Source: Jiangella muralis (GTDB taxonomy: Bacteria > Actinomycetota > Actinomycetes > Jiangellales > Jiangellaceae). From it: a stretch of 64,000 nucleotides of DNA. The stretch covers positions 418,629 through 482,628 of the forward strand of contig NZ_LFXL01000010.1 in NCBI RefSeq assembly GCF_001270745.1. The letters run 5' to 3'. The translations under genes and the position numbers were made by a program. Of the stretch, positions 54,673-64,000 are shown piece by piece; the first letter of the stretch is position 1; each line of letters begins with the position of its first letter. The notes under the pieces were generated by a model. The model was given only the letters and a program-made list of their open reading frames with translations, was not told where the DNA came from and did not search any database.

Positions 54673-55565
54673 ACGCGCTGCACCTCCGGCGTGCCGAACA
54701 GCCCGTACGGCCTGACCATCAGCACCGCCATCATGATCACGTACGGCACGACGACGTCGAAGTTCGCACCCAGGAACGGCGCGTGCTCGGGCTGGTAGGT
54801 GCGGGTCAGCGACTCCGCCACGCCGATCAGCAGGCCCGCGTACACCGACCCCTTGATCGAGTCGAGGCCGCCCAGGATGATCACCGGTAGCGCCTTGAGC
54901 GCGACCAGCGCCGTGGTGGCCTCGATACCACCGGACGCGGTGCCGATGAGCATGCCGGCCAGGGCCGCCAGTGCTCCGGCGATGGCCCACGACAGCCCGA
55001 AGATCCGGCCCACGTCGACGCCCTGGGCCAGCGCGACCTCCTGGTCCAGCGCCGTCGCCCGCATGGCCAGGCCGAGCCGCGACCTGGCCAGGAACACCCC
55101 GATCACGCCGATCGCCACCAGCGAGATCACGATCTTGGCGATGTCGACCTGGGCGACCGAGACACCGAGGACGCTGGTCCGCGACAACCCCCAGGGGTCG
55201 CCGACGGTCAGCACCTGTGTCCCGATCAGCCGGAACGCCACGATGAGCAGCACGATGAAGACACCGACGGTCACCATCGCCGCGGCGAACGGCGGCTCGC
55301 CCACCATCGGGCGCAGCGCCACCCGTTCGCACAGCGCTCCGATCGCCGCTACCGCCACCATCGCCGCGACCACGGCCACCGGAAACGGCAGCCCGGCCCG
55401 CGTCGCGAACAGGGAGGTGAAGTAGCCGCCCAGGATCATCAGCGCCGGCTGGGCGAAGTTGATCACCTTGGTGGCCCGGTAGATGATCACGAACCCGACA
55501 CCGAGCAGGGCGTACGTGCTGCCGATGCCCAGCCCGCGGACCACCGAGGCGATCAGCTCGTCCAT
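54669..55565 (-). CDS. livH: LivH-type ABC permease
   Basis: 298 aa, about eight membrane helices. Typical LivH start GLGIGSTYALLGVGFVIIYRATKVINFAQ and coupling loop RSRLGLAMRATALDQEVALAQGVDVGRIFGLSWAIAGALAA. Its start lies 13 bases inside the acyl-CoA ligase gene. Confidence 0.93.
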   Translation of the reverse strand: MDELIASVVRGLGIGSTYALLGVGFVIIYRATKVINFAQPALMILGGYFTSLFATRAGLPFPVAVVAAMVAVAAIGALCERVALRPMVGEPPFAAAMVTVGVFIVLLIVAFRLIGTQVLTVGDPWGLSRTSVLGVSVAQVDIAKIVISLVAIGVIGVFLARSRLGLAMRATALDQEVALAQGVDVGRIFGLSWAIAGALAALAGMLIGTASGGIEATTALVALKALPVIILGGLDSIKGSVYAGLLIGVAESLTRTYQPEHAPFLGANFDVVVPYVIMMAVLMVRPYGLFGTPEVQRV

Positions 55566-57457
55566 GTGTGGACCTCCACCAGGTCGCCGCCGGGACGGTC
55601 CTTGCGGTTGGCGTACATGTCCTCGACGAGATCGGCGAAACGCTCGTGCAACGTCGCCCGCTTGACCTTCTGGGTGGCTGTCAGCTCGCCGTCGTCGTGA
55701 TCGAGCTCCTTCGGGATGACCCGGAACTTGCGGATCTGCTCCACCCTGGCGACCTTGGCGTTGGCCTGTTTGATCACGGCTTGGACGAGCTCCAGCACCT
55801 GCTCCTTCTCGGTGAGGTCCCGGTAGGTGGTGTAGGGGATGCGGGCGCGCTGGGCCCAGTCGCCGACGGTGTCCGGCTCGATGCCGATCAGCACGGTGAG
55901 GTAGGCCCGCCGGTCGCCGACCACCACCGCCTCCTTGATGTACGGCGACGTCTTGAGCGAGTTCTCCAGCTCCGACGGCGCGACGTTCTTGCCGCCGGAC
56001 GTGATGATGACGTCCTTGATCCGATCGACGATCTTGAGGTGGCTGCCGTCGACCCAGGCGCCGACGTCGCCGGTGTGCAGCCAGCCGTCCTCGTCCAGCA
56101 CCTCGGCGGTCTTGCCGGGGTTGCGCCAGTAGCCGGCGAAGTTGCCCGGATGCCGGGTCAGGATCTCGTTCGTGCGCTGGTCCAGGCGCAGCTCGGTGCC
56201 CGAGTGCGGCTGGCCCACGGTGCCCAGCTTGACGCGGCCGCGGCGGTTGGCCGTCGCGACGGCCGCGTTCTCCGTCATCCCGTACGCCTCGCTGATGACC
56301 ACGCCGATGCCGAAGAAAAAGCGCAGCACGTCCGGCGAGATCGGAGCCGCTCCCGAGCTGGCCACCCGGACCTTGCGCAGGCCGATCCGGTCCCGGAGGG
56401 ATCGGAACAGCAGCGGGTAGCCGAGCGCGTAGAGGAGGCGGGTCCGGGCCGTGTGGCTTCCCTCGGCGCGGACGAGCTCGTCGCCGATCCGTGCGGCCAG
56501 TCGCATGCCGAACCCGTACACCGCGCGTTTGAGCGGCGACGCGGCGTTCATCTTCACCTCGACGCCGGCGTAGATCTTCTCCCAGATGCGCGGGACGGCG
56601 AAGAACAGCGTCGGCTGGACCTCCCGCAGGTTCGCCTGCACGGTGTCGATCGACTCGGCGAAGTGGACGGTGCTGCCCGTGGCGGCGTTGCACCACTCCG
56701 TCGCCGCCCGTTCGACGACGTGACACAGCGGCAGGTACGACAGCACCACGTCGCTGTCCGTCGGCGGCGGATCGTAGAGCCCGCCATCGACGATCAGCGT
56801 CCGGGTCGCGAAGTCCACGTTGCGGACGGTGAGCATCGCCCCCTTCGGCGGTCCGGTGGTTCCCGACGTGTACATGAGGGTGACGACGTCGTCAGGCGTT
56901 GCCGCCGCCGCGGCTCGGTCGAGCAGCTCCGGATGGGCGGCCGCGTGGTCGCGTCCGCGCTCCAGGAACTCCGTCCAGCTCAGCAGCTTCGGGTGGTCGT
57001 ACGCTCGCACGCCGCGTGGCTCGAGGTAGACGATCCAGCGCAGGTCGGGGCATTGCGCCTCGACCTCGAGCGCCTTGTCGACCTGCTCCTGGTCCTCGGC
57101 CACGAGCACGGCCGCGCCCGAGTCACGCAACAGGTAGGCGATCTCCGGCGCCGGGTTGGTGGAGTAAAGGCCCACGGTGATCGCGCGGATCGCCACGGCG
57201 CCGACGTCGGTGTAGAGCCACTCCGGCCGGTTCTCCGAATGGATCGCCACCCGGTCGCCGGGCCCGATGCCCAGCGCTGCGAGGGCATACCCGGCCAGCC
57301 GGCAGTTCGCCCAGTACTGCTGCCAGGTGACGTCCTGCCAGATGCCGAAGCGCTTCTCGCGCAGGCAGACCCGGCCCGGGTGCAGCGCGGCCCGTTCCGC
57401 GATCCGGGCCGGAATGGTGGCCCAGTCGCGACGTGTCGCCGGTTCGGTCGTCGTCAT
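55553..57457 (-). CDS. AMP-dependent long-chain acyl-CoA synthetase/ligase
   Basis: 634 aa. Activates a carboxylic acid to its CoA thioester through an acyl-AMP. AMP-binding motif VTLMYTSGTTGPPKGAMLT, VVLSYLPLCHVVERA, GYWRNPGKTAEVLDEDGWLHTGDVGAW, and C-terminal VDRIKDVIITSGGKNVAPSELEN. FACS type (FadD15-like). Embedded between livG and livH with overlaps on both sides (ATGA with livG, 13 bases with livH), so it is translated together with the transporter: vectorial activation of an imported acid is a reasonable inference. Confidence 0.92.
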   Translation of the reverse strand: MTTTEPATRRDWATIPARIAERAALHPGRVCLREKRFGIWQDVTWQQYWANCRLAGYALAALGIGPGDRVAIHSENRPEWLYTDVGAVAIRAITVGLYSTNPAPEIAYLLRDSGAAVLVAEDQEQVDKALEVEAQCPDLRWIVYLEPRGVRAYDHPKLLSWTEFLERGRDHAAAHPELLDRAAAAATPDDVVTLMYTSGTTGPPKGAMLTVRNVDFATRTLIVDGGLYDPPPTDSDVVLSYLPLCHVVERAATEWCNAATGSTVHFAESIDTVQANLREVQPTLFFAVPRIWEKIYAGVEVKMNAASPLKRAVYGFGMRLAARIGDELVRAEGSHTARTRLLYALGYPLLFRSLRDRIGLRKVRVASSGAAPISPDVLRFFFGIGVVISEAYGMTENAAVATANRRGRVKLGTVGQPHSGTELRLDQRTNEILTRHPGNFAGYWRNPGKTAEVLDEDGWLHTGDVGAWVDGSHLKIVDRIKDVIITSGGKNVAPSELENSLKTSPYIKEAVVVGDRRAYLTVLIGIEPDTVGDWAQRARIPYTTYRDLTEKEQVLELVQAVIKQANAKVARVEQIRKFRVIPKELDHDDGELTATQKVKRATLHERFADLVEDMYANRKDRPGGDLVEVHTWTS

Positions 57458-58248
57458 GGCGCCTCGCCGAGATAGGCCTCGATGACGGCTGGATCACTCT
57501 GGATTCGCCCGGGCTCGCCCAGCGCGATGCGTTGTCCGAAGTCGAGGACCAGCACCCTGTCGGCGATGTCCATCACCAGACCCATGTCGTGTTCGACCAT
57601 CACCATCGTGACGCCGAGCTCGGCCCGGATGTCCAGGATGAACCGGGCCATGTCCTCGGTCTCCTCGAGGTTCATGCCCGCCACCGGCTCATCGAGGAGC
57701 AACAGCCTCGGCTCCATGGCCAGCGCGCGGCCCAGCTCGACCCGTTTCTTCAGCCCGTACGGCAGCATCCCCACCAGGCTGCGGCGGATCGACTCGATCT
57801 CGAGGAAGTCGATGATCTCCTCGACCACCCGGCGGTTCTCGGTCTCGGCCCGCTTGGCCTTGCCGAGGTACAGCAGCCCGGCCAGCGCGCCGTAGTCGAG
57901 GTGATGGTGGCGGCCGAGCATCAGGTTGTCGAGCACCGTGAGGTTCTCGAACAGCTCGATGTTCTGGAACGTGCGTGCGATGCCGAGCTGGGCGACGGTG
58001 TCCGGCCGCCGGCCGCGCAGTTCCTCGCCGTCGAAGCGGATCGAGCCCCGCTGCGGCCGGTAGACGCCGGAGACGCAGTTGAAGATCGACGTCTTACCGG
58101 CACCGTTGGGCCCGACGATCGCGAACAACTCGGCCCGCCCGACGGCGAACTCGACGGCGTCGACCGCGGTGGTCCCGCCGAACCGCAGCGTCAGGTCGGA
58201 CACGTCGAGGATGGGCTCGGTGACCGCGGGCGTGCTCACGACAGCCAC
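57454..58248 (-). CDS. livG: LivG-type ABC ATPase
   Basis: 264 aa. Walker A GPNGAGKT, LivG-type long Q-loop region, signature YGLKKRVELGRALAMEPRLLLLDEPVAGMN (LSGGQ replaced by PYGLKKR as usual in LivG), His switch MVEHDMGLVMDIADRVLVLDFG and the C-terminal VIEAYLGE. Starts 13 bases inside livF. Confidence 0.94.
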   Translation of the reverse strand: MAVVSTPAVTEPILDVSDLTLRFGGTTAVDAVEFAVGRAELFAIVGPNGAGKTSIFNCVSGVYRPQRGSIRFDGEELRGRRPDTVAQLGIARTFQNIELFENLTVLDNLMLGRHHHLDYGALAGLLYLGKAKRAETENRRVVEEIIDFLEIESIRRSLVGMLPYGLKKRVELGRALAMEPRLLLLDEPVAGMNLEETEDMARFILDIRAELGVTMVMVEHDMGLVMDIADRVLVLDFGQRIALGEPGRIQSDPAVIEAYLGEAP

Positions 58249-59021
58249 CGTTTGCGCCGTTTGTAGTGCTTGACGGCCCGGAACGAGGCCGCGCCCTCGT
58301 CGCGAAGGCCGAGATAGAACTCGCGGATGTCCTCGTCCTCGCGCAGCACCGCAGCCGGCTTGTCCATGACGATCTTGCCGGTCTCGAGCACGTAGCCGTG
58401 TGACGCGACGGACAGCGCCATGGCGGCGTTCTGCTCGACGAGCAGGATCGACGTGCCCTGCAGGTTGATCTCGCCGATGAGGTCGCGGATGCGCCGCACC
58501 ATCAGCGGAGCAAGCCCGAGGCTCGGCTCGTCGAGCAGCAGGTAAGCCGGCTCGGTCATCAGGGCCCGGCCGATGGCGAGCATCTGCTGCTCGCCGCCGG
58601 AGAGGTAGCCGGCCAGCTGGGTTCGCCGGTTCGCGAGCGCGGGGAACAGCATGTAGGCCCGGTCGAGCCCCGACTGGACGGCGGCGCGGCCGGCCGTGTG
58701 CGCGCCGATGCGCAGGTTCTCCTCGACGGTGAACTCGGCGAAGATCCGGCGCCCCTCCATGACCTGGCCGATGCCGGCGGCAACGATGTGCGGTGCGTCC
58801 AGGTGATCGATCGCCGCGCCGTCGAGGGTCACCGAGCCCTTGGTGATGGAGCCCCGATGAACGCCGAGGAGCCCGGTGAGCGCCCGCAGCAGCGTCGTCT
58901 TGCCGGCGCCGTTCGCTCCGAGCAGGGCGACGACCTCACCCCTGGGGACCTCGAGCGTCACACCCTTGAGCACGAGAACGACGTCCTCGTACACCACCTC
59001 GAGGTTCTCGACAGCGAGCAT
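58236..59021 (-). CDS. livF: LivF-type ABC ATPase
   Basis: 261 aa from ATG 59021 (GGGGGTGAG upstream). Walker A GANGAGKTT, signature LSGGEQQMLAIGRALM, Walker B YLLLDEPSLGLAP, switch LLVEQNAAMALS. A basic C-terminal extension (FRAVKHYKRRKRWLS) is unusual. First gene of the six-gene operon, behind a consensus promoter. A start at 59048 is possible but lacks support. Confidence 0.94.
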   Translation of the reverse strand: MLAVENLEVVYEDVVLVLKGVTLEVPRGEVVALLGANGAGKTTLLRALTGLLGVHRGSITKGSVTLDGAAIDHLDAPHIVAAGIGQVMEGRRIFAEFTVEENLRIGAHTAGRAAVQSGLDRAYMLFPALANRRTQLAGYLSGGEQQMLAIGRALMTEPAYLLLDEPSLGLAPLMVRRIRDLIGEINLQGTSILLVEQNAAMALSVASHGYVLETGKIVMDKPAAVLREDEDIREFYLGLRDEGAASFRAVKHYKRRKRWLS

Positions 59022-59084
59022 CGGCGCTCTCACCCCCGCCCACGTCACCTGCGCGTTCGCGCCGTGAGTGGACTGATAGCGAGA

Positions 59085-59114
59085 GTCCTACCGGCCGGTA
59101 GTGGAGTGTGTCAA
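59085..59114 (-). promoter_or_regulatory. liv operon promoter with palindromic operator
   Basis: -35 TTGACA (59114-59109), 18-base spacer, -10 TAGGAC (59090-59085). The perfect palindrome CTACCGGCCGGTAG (59088-59101) overlaps spacer and -10, as expected for repression by a TetR-family regulator of acyl-CoA or acid metabolism. No regulator gene is adjacent. Confidence 0.72.
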
Positions 59115-59148
59115 TCGATGTTGCAGACCCGTTGTGGACCGACCGGCT

Positions 59149-59328
59149 CTAGTGCGGTCCTCCGGCCGGAATCGGGAGGACGATGCGCAGGGTGTCGGCG
59201 GGGCCGAGGAAACGGTGACCGGCGACGCAGTGCACAGCGACGTGCTCGACCGGGCCGGAGGTGCCGGACAGCCGGCCGCGCGAGGTGACGGTTGCGGGCA
59301 GGGCGCATTCGGGGCAGTCGTAGAGCAT
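59149..59328 (-). CDS. small zinc-ribbon-like protein
   Basis: 59 aa from ATG 59328. MLYDCPECALPATVTSRGRL and VAVHCVAGHRFLGPADTL give a CxxC...CxxxH metal-site pattern. Conserved short proteins of this form occur in actinobacteria; function unknown. Its product is cytosolic. Confidence 0.65.
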   Translation of the reverse strand: MLYDCPECALPATVTSRGRLSGTSGPVEHVAVHCVAGHRFLGPADTLRIVLPIPAGGPH

Positions 59329-59530
59329 GGTGCTTTCAGCCTGCCGAGCCGCCGGCGTTGATCGCCACGAGTCGTGAGCGGCGTCACCTGTGCCGTAGGT
59401 CACACGGGTTCGGGCGAAACACTTGCGGTGTCAGCATTCGCGGACTTTGCTGGAACCAGCAAGCGCGCATCGGATGGCGCTCGGTCGGGCCGGTGAGGCT
59501 GCGCCGGTCCCTGGCGTAGGCGGGAGTCCC

Positions 59531-60048
<518 letters not shown>

Positions 60049-60052
<4 letters not shown>

Positions 60053-62448
60053 CGGTCACCGAGCAGCGTCCCTCCGGCGAGGTCGGACGCGACCGCCGCC
60101 GCAAGGAGGACGCCCGGCTGATCACCGGCCGGACCTCCTGGACCGACAACCTGTCGCTGCCGGGCATGCTGCACCTCGCCATCCTGCGCAGCCCCATGGC
60201 GCACGCGCGCATCACCGGCATCGACGTCACGGCGGCCCGCGGCGCGCCCGGCGTGGTCGACGTCTTCACCGGCCCTGACATCGCCGACCTGCAGGGCGCC
60301 ATGCCATGTATCTGGCCGGTCACCGAGGACACCGTGCTGCCGGTCTATCCGCCGCTGGCGCTGGACGAGGTCCGGCACGCGGGCGAGCCGGTCGCCGTCG
60401 TCGCCGCCCGCGACCGCGCGAGCGCCCTCGACGCGCTGGAGCTGATCGAGGTCGGCTACGAGCCGCTGCCGGTCGTGCTGGACATGGAGGCCGCGCTGGC
60501 CGACGGCGCGCCGCTGGTGCACGAGGCCGCCGGCACGAACAGGTGCTACACGTGGATCCTCGACTCCGCGCAGGCCGGCACCGGCGGCGACGTCGCCCGG
60601 GCCGAGGCGGAGGCGGAGGTCGTCGTCAGGCGGCGGTTCATCCAGCAGCGGCTGATCCCCGCGTTCATGGAGCCGCGCAGCACGGTCGTCGACCCCACCG
60701 GCGACCAGATCACCATGTGGTCGTCGACCCAGGTGCCGCACGTCCTGCGGATCCTGCTGTCGCTCGGTACCGGGATGCCGGAGCACAAGATCCGGGTCAT
60801 CGCGCCGGACGTCGGCGGCGGCTTCGGCGGCAAGCTGGAGGTCACGCCCGAGGAGTTCATCGCGTTCGCGGCGGCCCGGCGGCTGCACAAGCCGGTGAAG
60901 TTCACCGAGTCGCGCTCCGAGGCGATGCTCTCGGCGCACCACGGCCGCGACCAGGTCCAGGACATCACCGTCACGGCCCGCCGCGACGGCACCGTCACCG
61001 GCATGTCCGCGAAACTGCTGGCCAACATGGGCGGCTACCTCGGCATCATCGCGCCGGGCATCCCGATCCTCGGCGCGTTCATGTACGGCGGCATCTACAA
61101 GTTCCCGGCCTACCGGTTCGAGTGCACCGGCGTCTTCACCACCACCACGAAGACCGACGCCTACCGCGGCGCCGGCCGGCCCGAGGCGACGTTCGCGCTG
61201 GAACGCATCATGGACGAACTCGCCGCCGAGCTGGACATGGACCCGCTGGAGCTGCGCCGGCGCAACTGGATCGACAGCTCCGAGTTCCCGTTCACCACGG
61301 CGGCCGGGCTCACCTACGACTCCGGTGACTACGCGGCGGCCACCGCGCGAGCGACGGAGCTGTTCGGGTACGACGCGCTGCGGCAGGAGCAGGCGGCGCG
61401 GCGGGCGTCCGGCGACCCGGTACAGCTGGGCATCGGCGTCTCCACGTACACGGAGATGTGCGGCCTGGCGCCGTCGCGGGTGCTGGGCCAGCTGCGGTAC
61501 GCGGCGGGTGGGTGGGAGTCGGCGGCCGTCCGGGTGCTGCCCACCGGCAAGGTCGAGGTCGTCACCGGCACGTCGCCGCACGGCCAGGGCCACGAGACCG
61601 CGTGGAGCCAGATCGTCGCCGACCAGCTCGGTGTCGGGTTCGACGACGTCGAGGTGCTGCACGGCGACACTCGCACGTCGCACAAGGGCCTGGACACCTA
61701 CGGGTCGCGTTCGCTGGCGGTCGGCGGCATCGCGCTGGTCAACGCCTGCCAGCGGGTGGTCGAGAAGGCGCTGCCGGTCGCGGCGCACCTGCTCGAGGCC
61801 GACCCCGCCGACCTCGAGTTCGCCGAGGGCGCGTTCCGGGTGAAGGGCGCGCCGGGCGCGGCGACGAAGACCATGGCCGACTGCGCGTTCGCGGTGTTCC
61901 AGTCGCACGACCTCCCCGACGGCGTCGAGTCCACGCTGGACGCCGACGCCACGTACGACCCGGAGAACTTCTCCTACCCGCACGGCACGCACCTGTGCGC
62001 CGTCGAGGTCGACACCGAGACCGGCATGGTGAAGGTGCGCTCGTACGTCGCGGTCGACGACGTCGGCCGGGTGATCAACCCGCTGATCGTCGAGGGCCAG
62101 GTGCACGGCGGCGTCGCCCAGGGCATCGCGCAGGCGCTGTTCGAGGAGGCCCGCTACGACGAGGACGGCAACCTCACCACCGGGACGTTCGTCGAGTACA
62201 CCATCCCGAGCTCGGCCGACCTCCCGGACATCGTCACCGACCGTACCGAGACACCGGCGCCGGGGCACCCGCTCGGCGCCAAGGGCGTCGGCGAGGCCGG
62301 CACCATCGCCTCGACGCCGGCGGTCGTCAACGCCGTGGTCGACGCGCTGCGGCCGATGGGCGTCACCGACGTACGCATGCCGTGCACGCCGGAACGGGTG
62401 TGGTCGACGATCGTGGCGGCCCGCGCCGCTGGAGGTGAGGGCCGATGA
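60049..62448 (+). CDS. molybdopterin-binding large subunit, xanthine dehydrogenase family
   Basis: 799 aa from GTG 60049. Mo-cofactor motifs [27 protein letters not shown] (371-380), [19 protein letters not shown] and [21 protein letters not shown] (catalytic Glu in GVGEAG). The active-site loop is AYRGAGR, not the AYRCSFR of form I CO dehydrogenase, so it belongs to the form II/aldehyde-hypoxanthine-type group of unknown substrate. CO oxidation should not be assumed. Confidence 0.93.
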
Positions 62449-63299
62449 TCCCCGCGGCGTTCGACTACACCAAGGCGGCGTCGGTCGAGGACGCCGTCAC
62501 CGCGCTGGCCGCGGCCGGCGACGACGGCAAGGTGCTGGCCGGCGGGCAGAGCCTGCTGCCGATGCTGCGGCTGCGGCTGGCGGCGCCGGCGATGCTGGTC
62601 GACCTCGGCGGCCTGGCCGAACTGCGCGGCGTCCACGACGACGGCGACGCGCTGCGCATCGGCGCCATGACCACGCACGACGAGGTCATGCGCGATCCGC
62701 TGGTGCACGAGCACGCGCCGCTGATCGCGCAGGCCGCCGAGACCGTCGGCGACCGGCAGATCCGGCACCTGGGCACGTTCGGCGGGTCGCTCGCCCACGC
62801 CGACCCGGCCGGCGACCTCCCCGGCGTCGCGCTGGCGCTGGACGCCGTCATGTCGGTGGTGGGTCCTTCCGGTGTTCGCGACGTGCCGGCGAGCGACTTC
62901 TTCGTCGACTACTTCACGACGGCGCTCGGCCCCGGCGACGTCCTGGTGTCGGTGCGGGTGCCGAAGCTGACCGGCTGGAGCACGCATTACGAGAAGTTCC
63001 ACCAGCTGGCGCAGTCGTGGTCGGTCGTCGGCGTCGCGGCGGCGGTGCGCCGGTCCAACGGCAGCATCGCCGAGGCCCGGGTCGCGCTCACCAACATGGG
63101 CGTCACCCCGGTCCGCGCCCGCGGCGTCGAGGAGGCGCTGACGGGCGCACCGGCCACGGCGGACGCGGTGGCGGACGCGGCCGCGCGCGCCCTCGAAGGG
63201 GCGTCGCCGCTGACCGACGGCACCGCGTCGGCGGAGTACCGGACCCAGCTAGCGCCGGTCCTCACCCGGCGCGCCGTCATGGCGGCCGGCGGGGTGTAG
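62445..63299 (+). CDS. molybdenum hydroxylase FAD-binding medium subunit
   Basis: 284 aa, CoxM type, in an ATGA overlap. FAD motifs AGGQSLLPMLRLRL (33-46) and TFGGSLAHADPAGDLP (near 107-125). Passes electrons from the Fe-S subunit to an acceptor. Completes the S-L-M operon; no maturation factor genes follow within the window. Confidence 0.93.
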   Translation: MIPAAFDYTKAASVEDAVTALAAAGDDGKVLAGGQSLLPMLRLRLAAPAMLVDLGGLAELRGVHDDGDALRIGAMTTHDEVMRDPLVHEHAPLIAQAAETVGDRQIRHLGTFGGSLAHADPAGDLPGVALALDAVMSVVGPSGVRDVPASDFFVDYFTTALGPGDVLVSVRVPKLTGWSTHYEKFHQLAQSWSVVGVAAAVRRSNGSIAEARVALTNMGVTPVRARGVEEALTGAPATADAVADAAARALEGASPLTDGTASAEYRTQLAPVLTRRAVMAAGGV

Positions 63300-63306
63300 C
63301 GGTCGT

Positions 63307-63347
63307 CCGATCGGCGGGGGCCGCCGGCACGACTCCCCGCCGATCGG
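63307..63347 (+). terminator. hairpin after the molybdenum hydroxylase operon
   Basis: Perfect 13-bp stem (63307-63319 with 63335-63347) around a 15-base loop, eight bases past the stop. No T-run. Confidence 0.65.
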
Positions 63348-63426
63348 CCCCGCTCTCGGCGCGGGTCCGGCCAAACGTCCGAGCGAGCCTCTAGGATCGG
63401 CTCCCACCATCGTCTGGAGGCTCCGC

Positions 63427-63915
63427 ATGCCCGACAGCGTGTTCTTCGCCCTGACACTCGCCTCGGCGGTCTCCGCCGGGCTGATGGCCGGTGTCTACTT
63501 CGCGTTCTCGAGCATGATCATGCCCGGCCTGCGCCGCCTGCAACCGGGCGAGGCGATCCGGGCGATGCAGAGCATCGACGTCGCGCTCATGAACGCGTGG
63601 TTCCTCACCGCGTTCGTCGGCTCGGCGGTGCTGTCGGGCATCTCGGTGGTCTACTCGATCACGCGCTGGGGCGAGGAGGAGGCGATCTACCTGCTCATCG
63701 CCGGCCTGCTGCTGATCTTCGGCTCGATCGTGCTCACCGGCAGCTACCACATCCCGCGCAACAAGGCGCTGCACCTCGTCGACCCCGACGGGCCGGAGGC
63801 GAAGCGGCGCTGGGAGACCTACGACTCCGAGTGGACGTCGTGGAACCACGTCCGCGCGGTCGCCAGCCTGGCCGCGGCCATCCTGTTCGCCGCCGGCCTG
63901 GCCGCCGTCGAGTAG
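63427..63915 (+). CDS. DUF1772 family membrane protein
   Basis: 162 aa with four membrane helices (LASAVSAGLMAGVYFAFSSMIMPGL, WFLTAFVGSAVLSGISVVYSI, IYLLIAGLLLIFGSIVLTGSYH, VASLAAAILFAAGL). MPGLRRLQPGEAIRAMQSID and YHIPRNKALHLVDPDG are family signatures (anthrone oxygenase-like fold). Function in bacteria unknown. Own promoter region after the hairpin; a good RBS (TGGAGG) precedes the ATG. Confidence 0.88.
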   Translation: MPDSVFFALTLASAVSAGLMAGVYFAFSSMIMPGLRRLQPGEAIRAMQSIDVALMNAWFLTAFVGSAVLSGISVVYSITRWGEEEAIYLLIAGLLLIFGSIVLTGSYHIPRNKALHLVDPDGPEAKRRWETYDSEWTSWNHVRAVASLAAAILFAAGLAAVE

Positions 63916-64000
63916 ACGATGGACATCGGGTCGTATTCCTAGCGCTGCTAGGTTTCCCAAACTCTGAGGTTGATCTTGAGTTTCAGGCGGCCGTTCCCAG

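Overview
The window is very GC-rich chromosomal DNA of an actinobacterium. This is inferred from extreme third-position GC, frequent GTG starts, ATGA/GTGA-coupled operons, actinobacterial gene sets (comEA-comEC-holA, DUF4129/MoxR/DUF58, VKOR, PhoX-type DUF839 proteins) and several leaderless-type promoters. A Jiangella-like lineage is only a weak guess. No rRNA, tRNA or CRISPR array was seen.

Region 1 (1-6162): holA, comEC and comEA read leftwards as a competence/replication cluster. comEA and comEC carry striking in-frame tandem repeats. A 578-base non-coding stretch with a long inverted repeat follows.

Region 2 (about 6386-28016): a compact 21.6 kb prophage integrated by a large serine integrase into a VOC/glyoxalase-like gene. 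The two halves of that gene lie at 6163-6393 and 28015-28251. They share the 9-bp core ctcggggac exactly on codon boundaries, so excision would restore a 152-codon gene in frame. The reconstructed attP is a 52-bp near-palindrome. Left to right the prophage holds: a + strand chain of eight tiny overlapping ORFs and a secreted/anchored protein; the - strand late module (read right to left: endolysin, small membrane protein, HNH, TerL, portal, a fused ClpP-like protease/HK97 capsid, connectors, major tail, tape measure, tail tip, DUF2746); a HigBA-like toxin-antitoxin pair; and the early module (four small genes, DUF3631 ATPase, DUF2742, small ORF, excisionase-like HTH, integrase). No CI-like repressor or small terminase is evident.

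Region 3 (28251-40989): DegV with a large Gly-rich insert, leuS preceded by an 11-codon Leu-rich leader peptide and a terminator (attenuator), divergent terC, VKOR, a five-gene DUF4129/MoxR/DUF58 operon, a class V aminotransferase, and a 780-base intergenic island built of several repeat families.

Region 4 (40990-51608): two tandem 711-aa PhoX-like Tat-exported phosphatases, a cupin protein under a LacI-type operator, a secreted glycerophosphodiesterase and a secreted M14 carboxypeptidase.

Region 5 (51754-64000): DUF2203, then a six-gene operon (livF-livG-acyl-CoA ligase-livH-livM-livJ) behind a consensus promoter with a 14-bp palindrome. This looks like a system that imports a carboxylic acid and activates it with CoA. 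A molybdenum hydroxylase (S-L-M subunits) and a DUF1772 membrane protein end the window.
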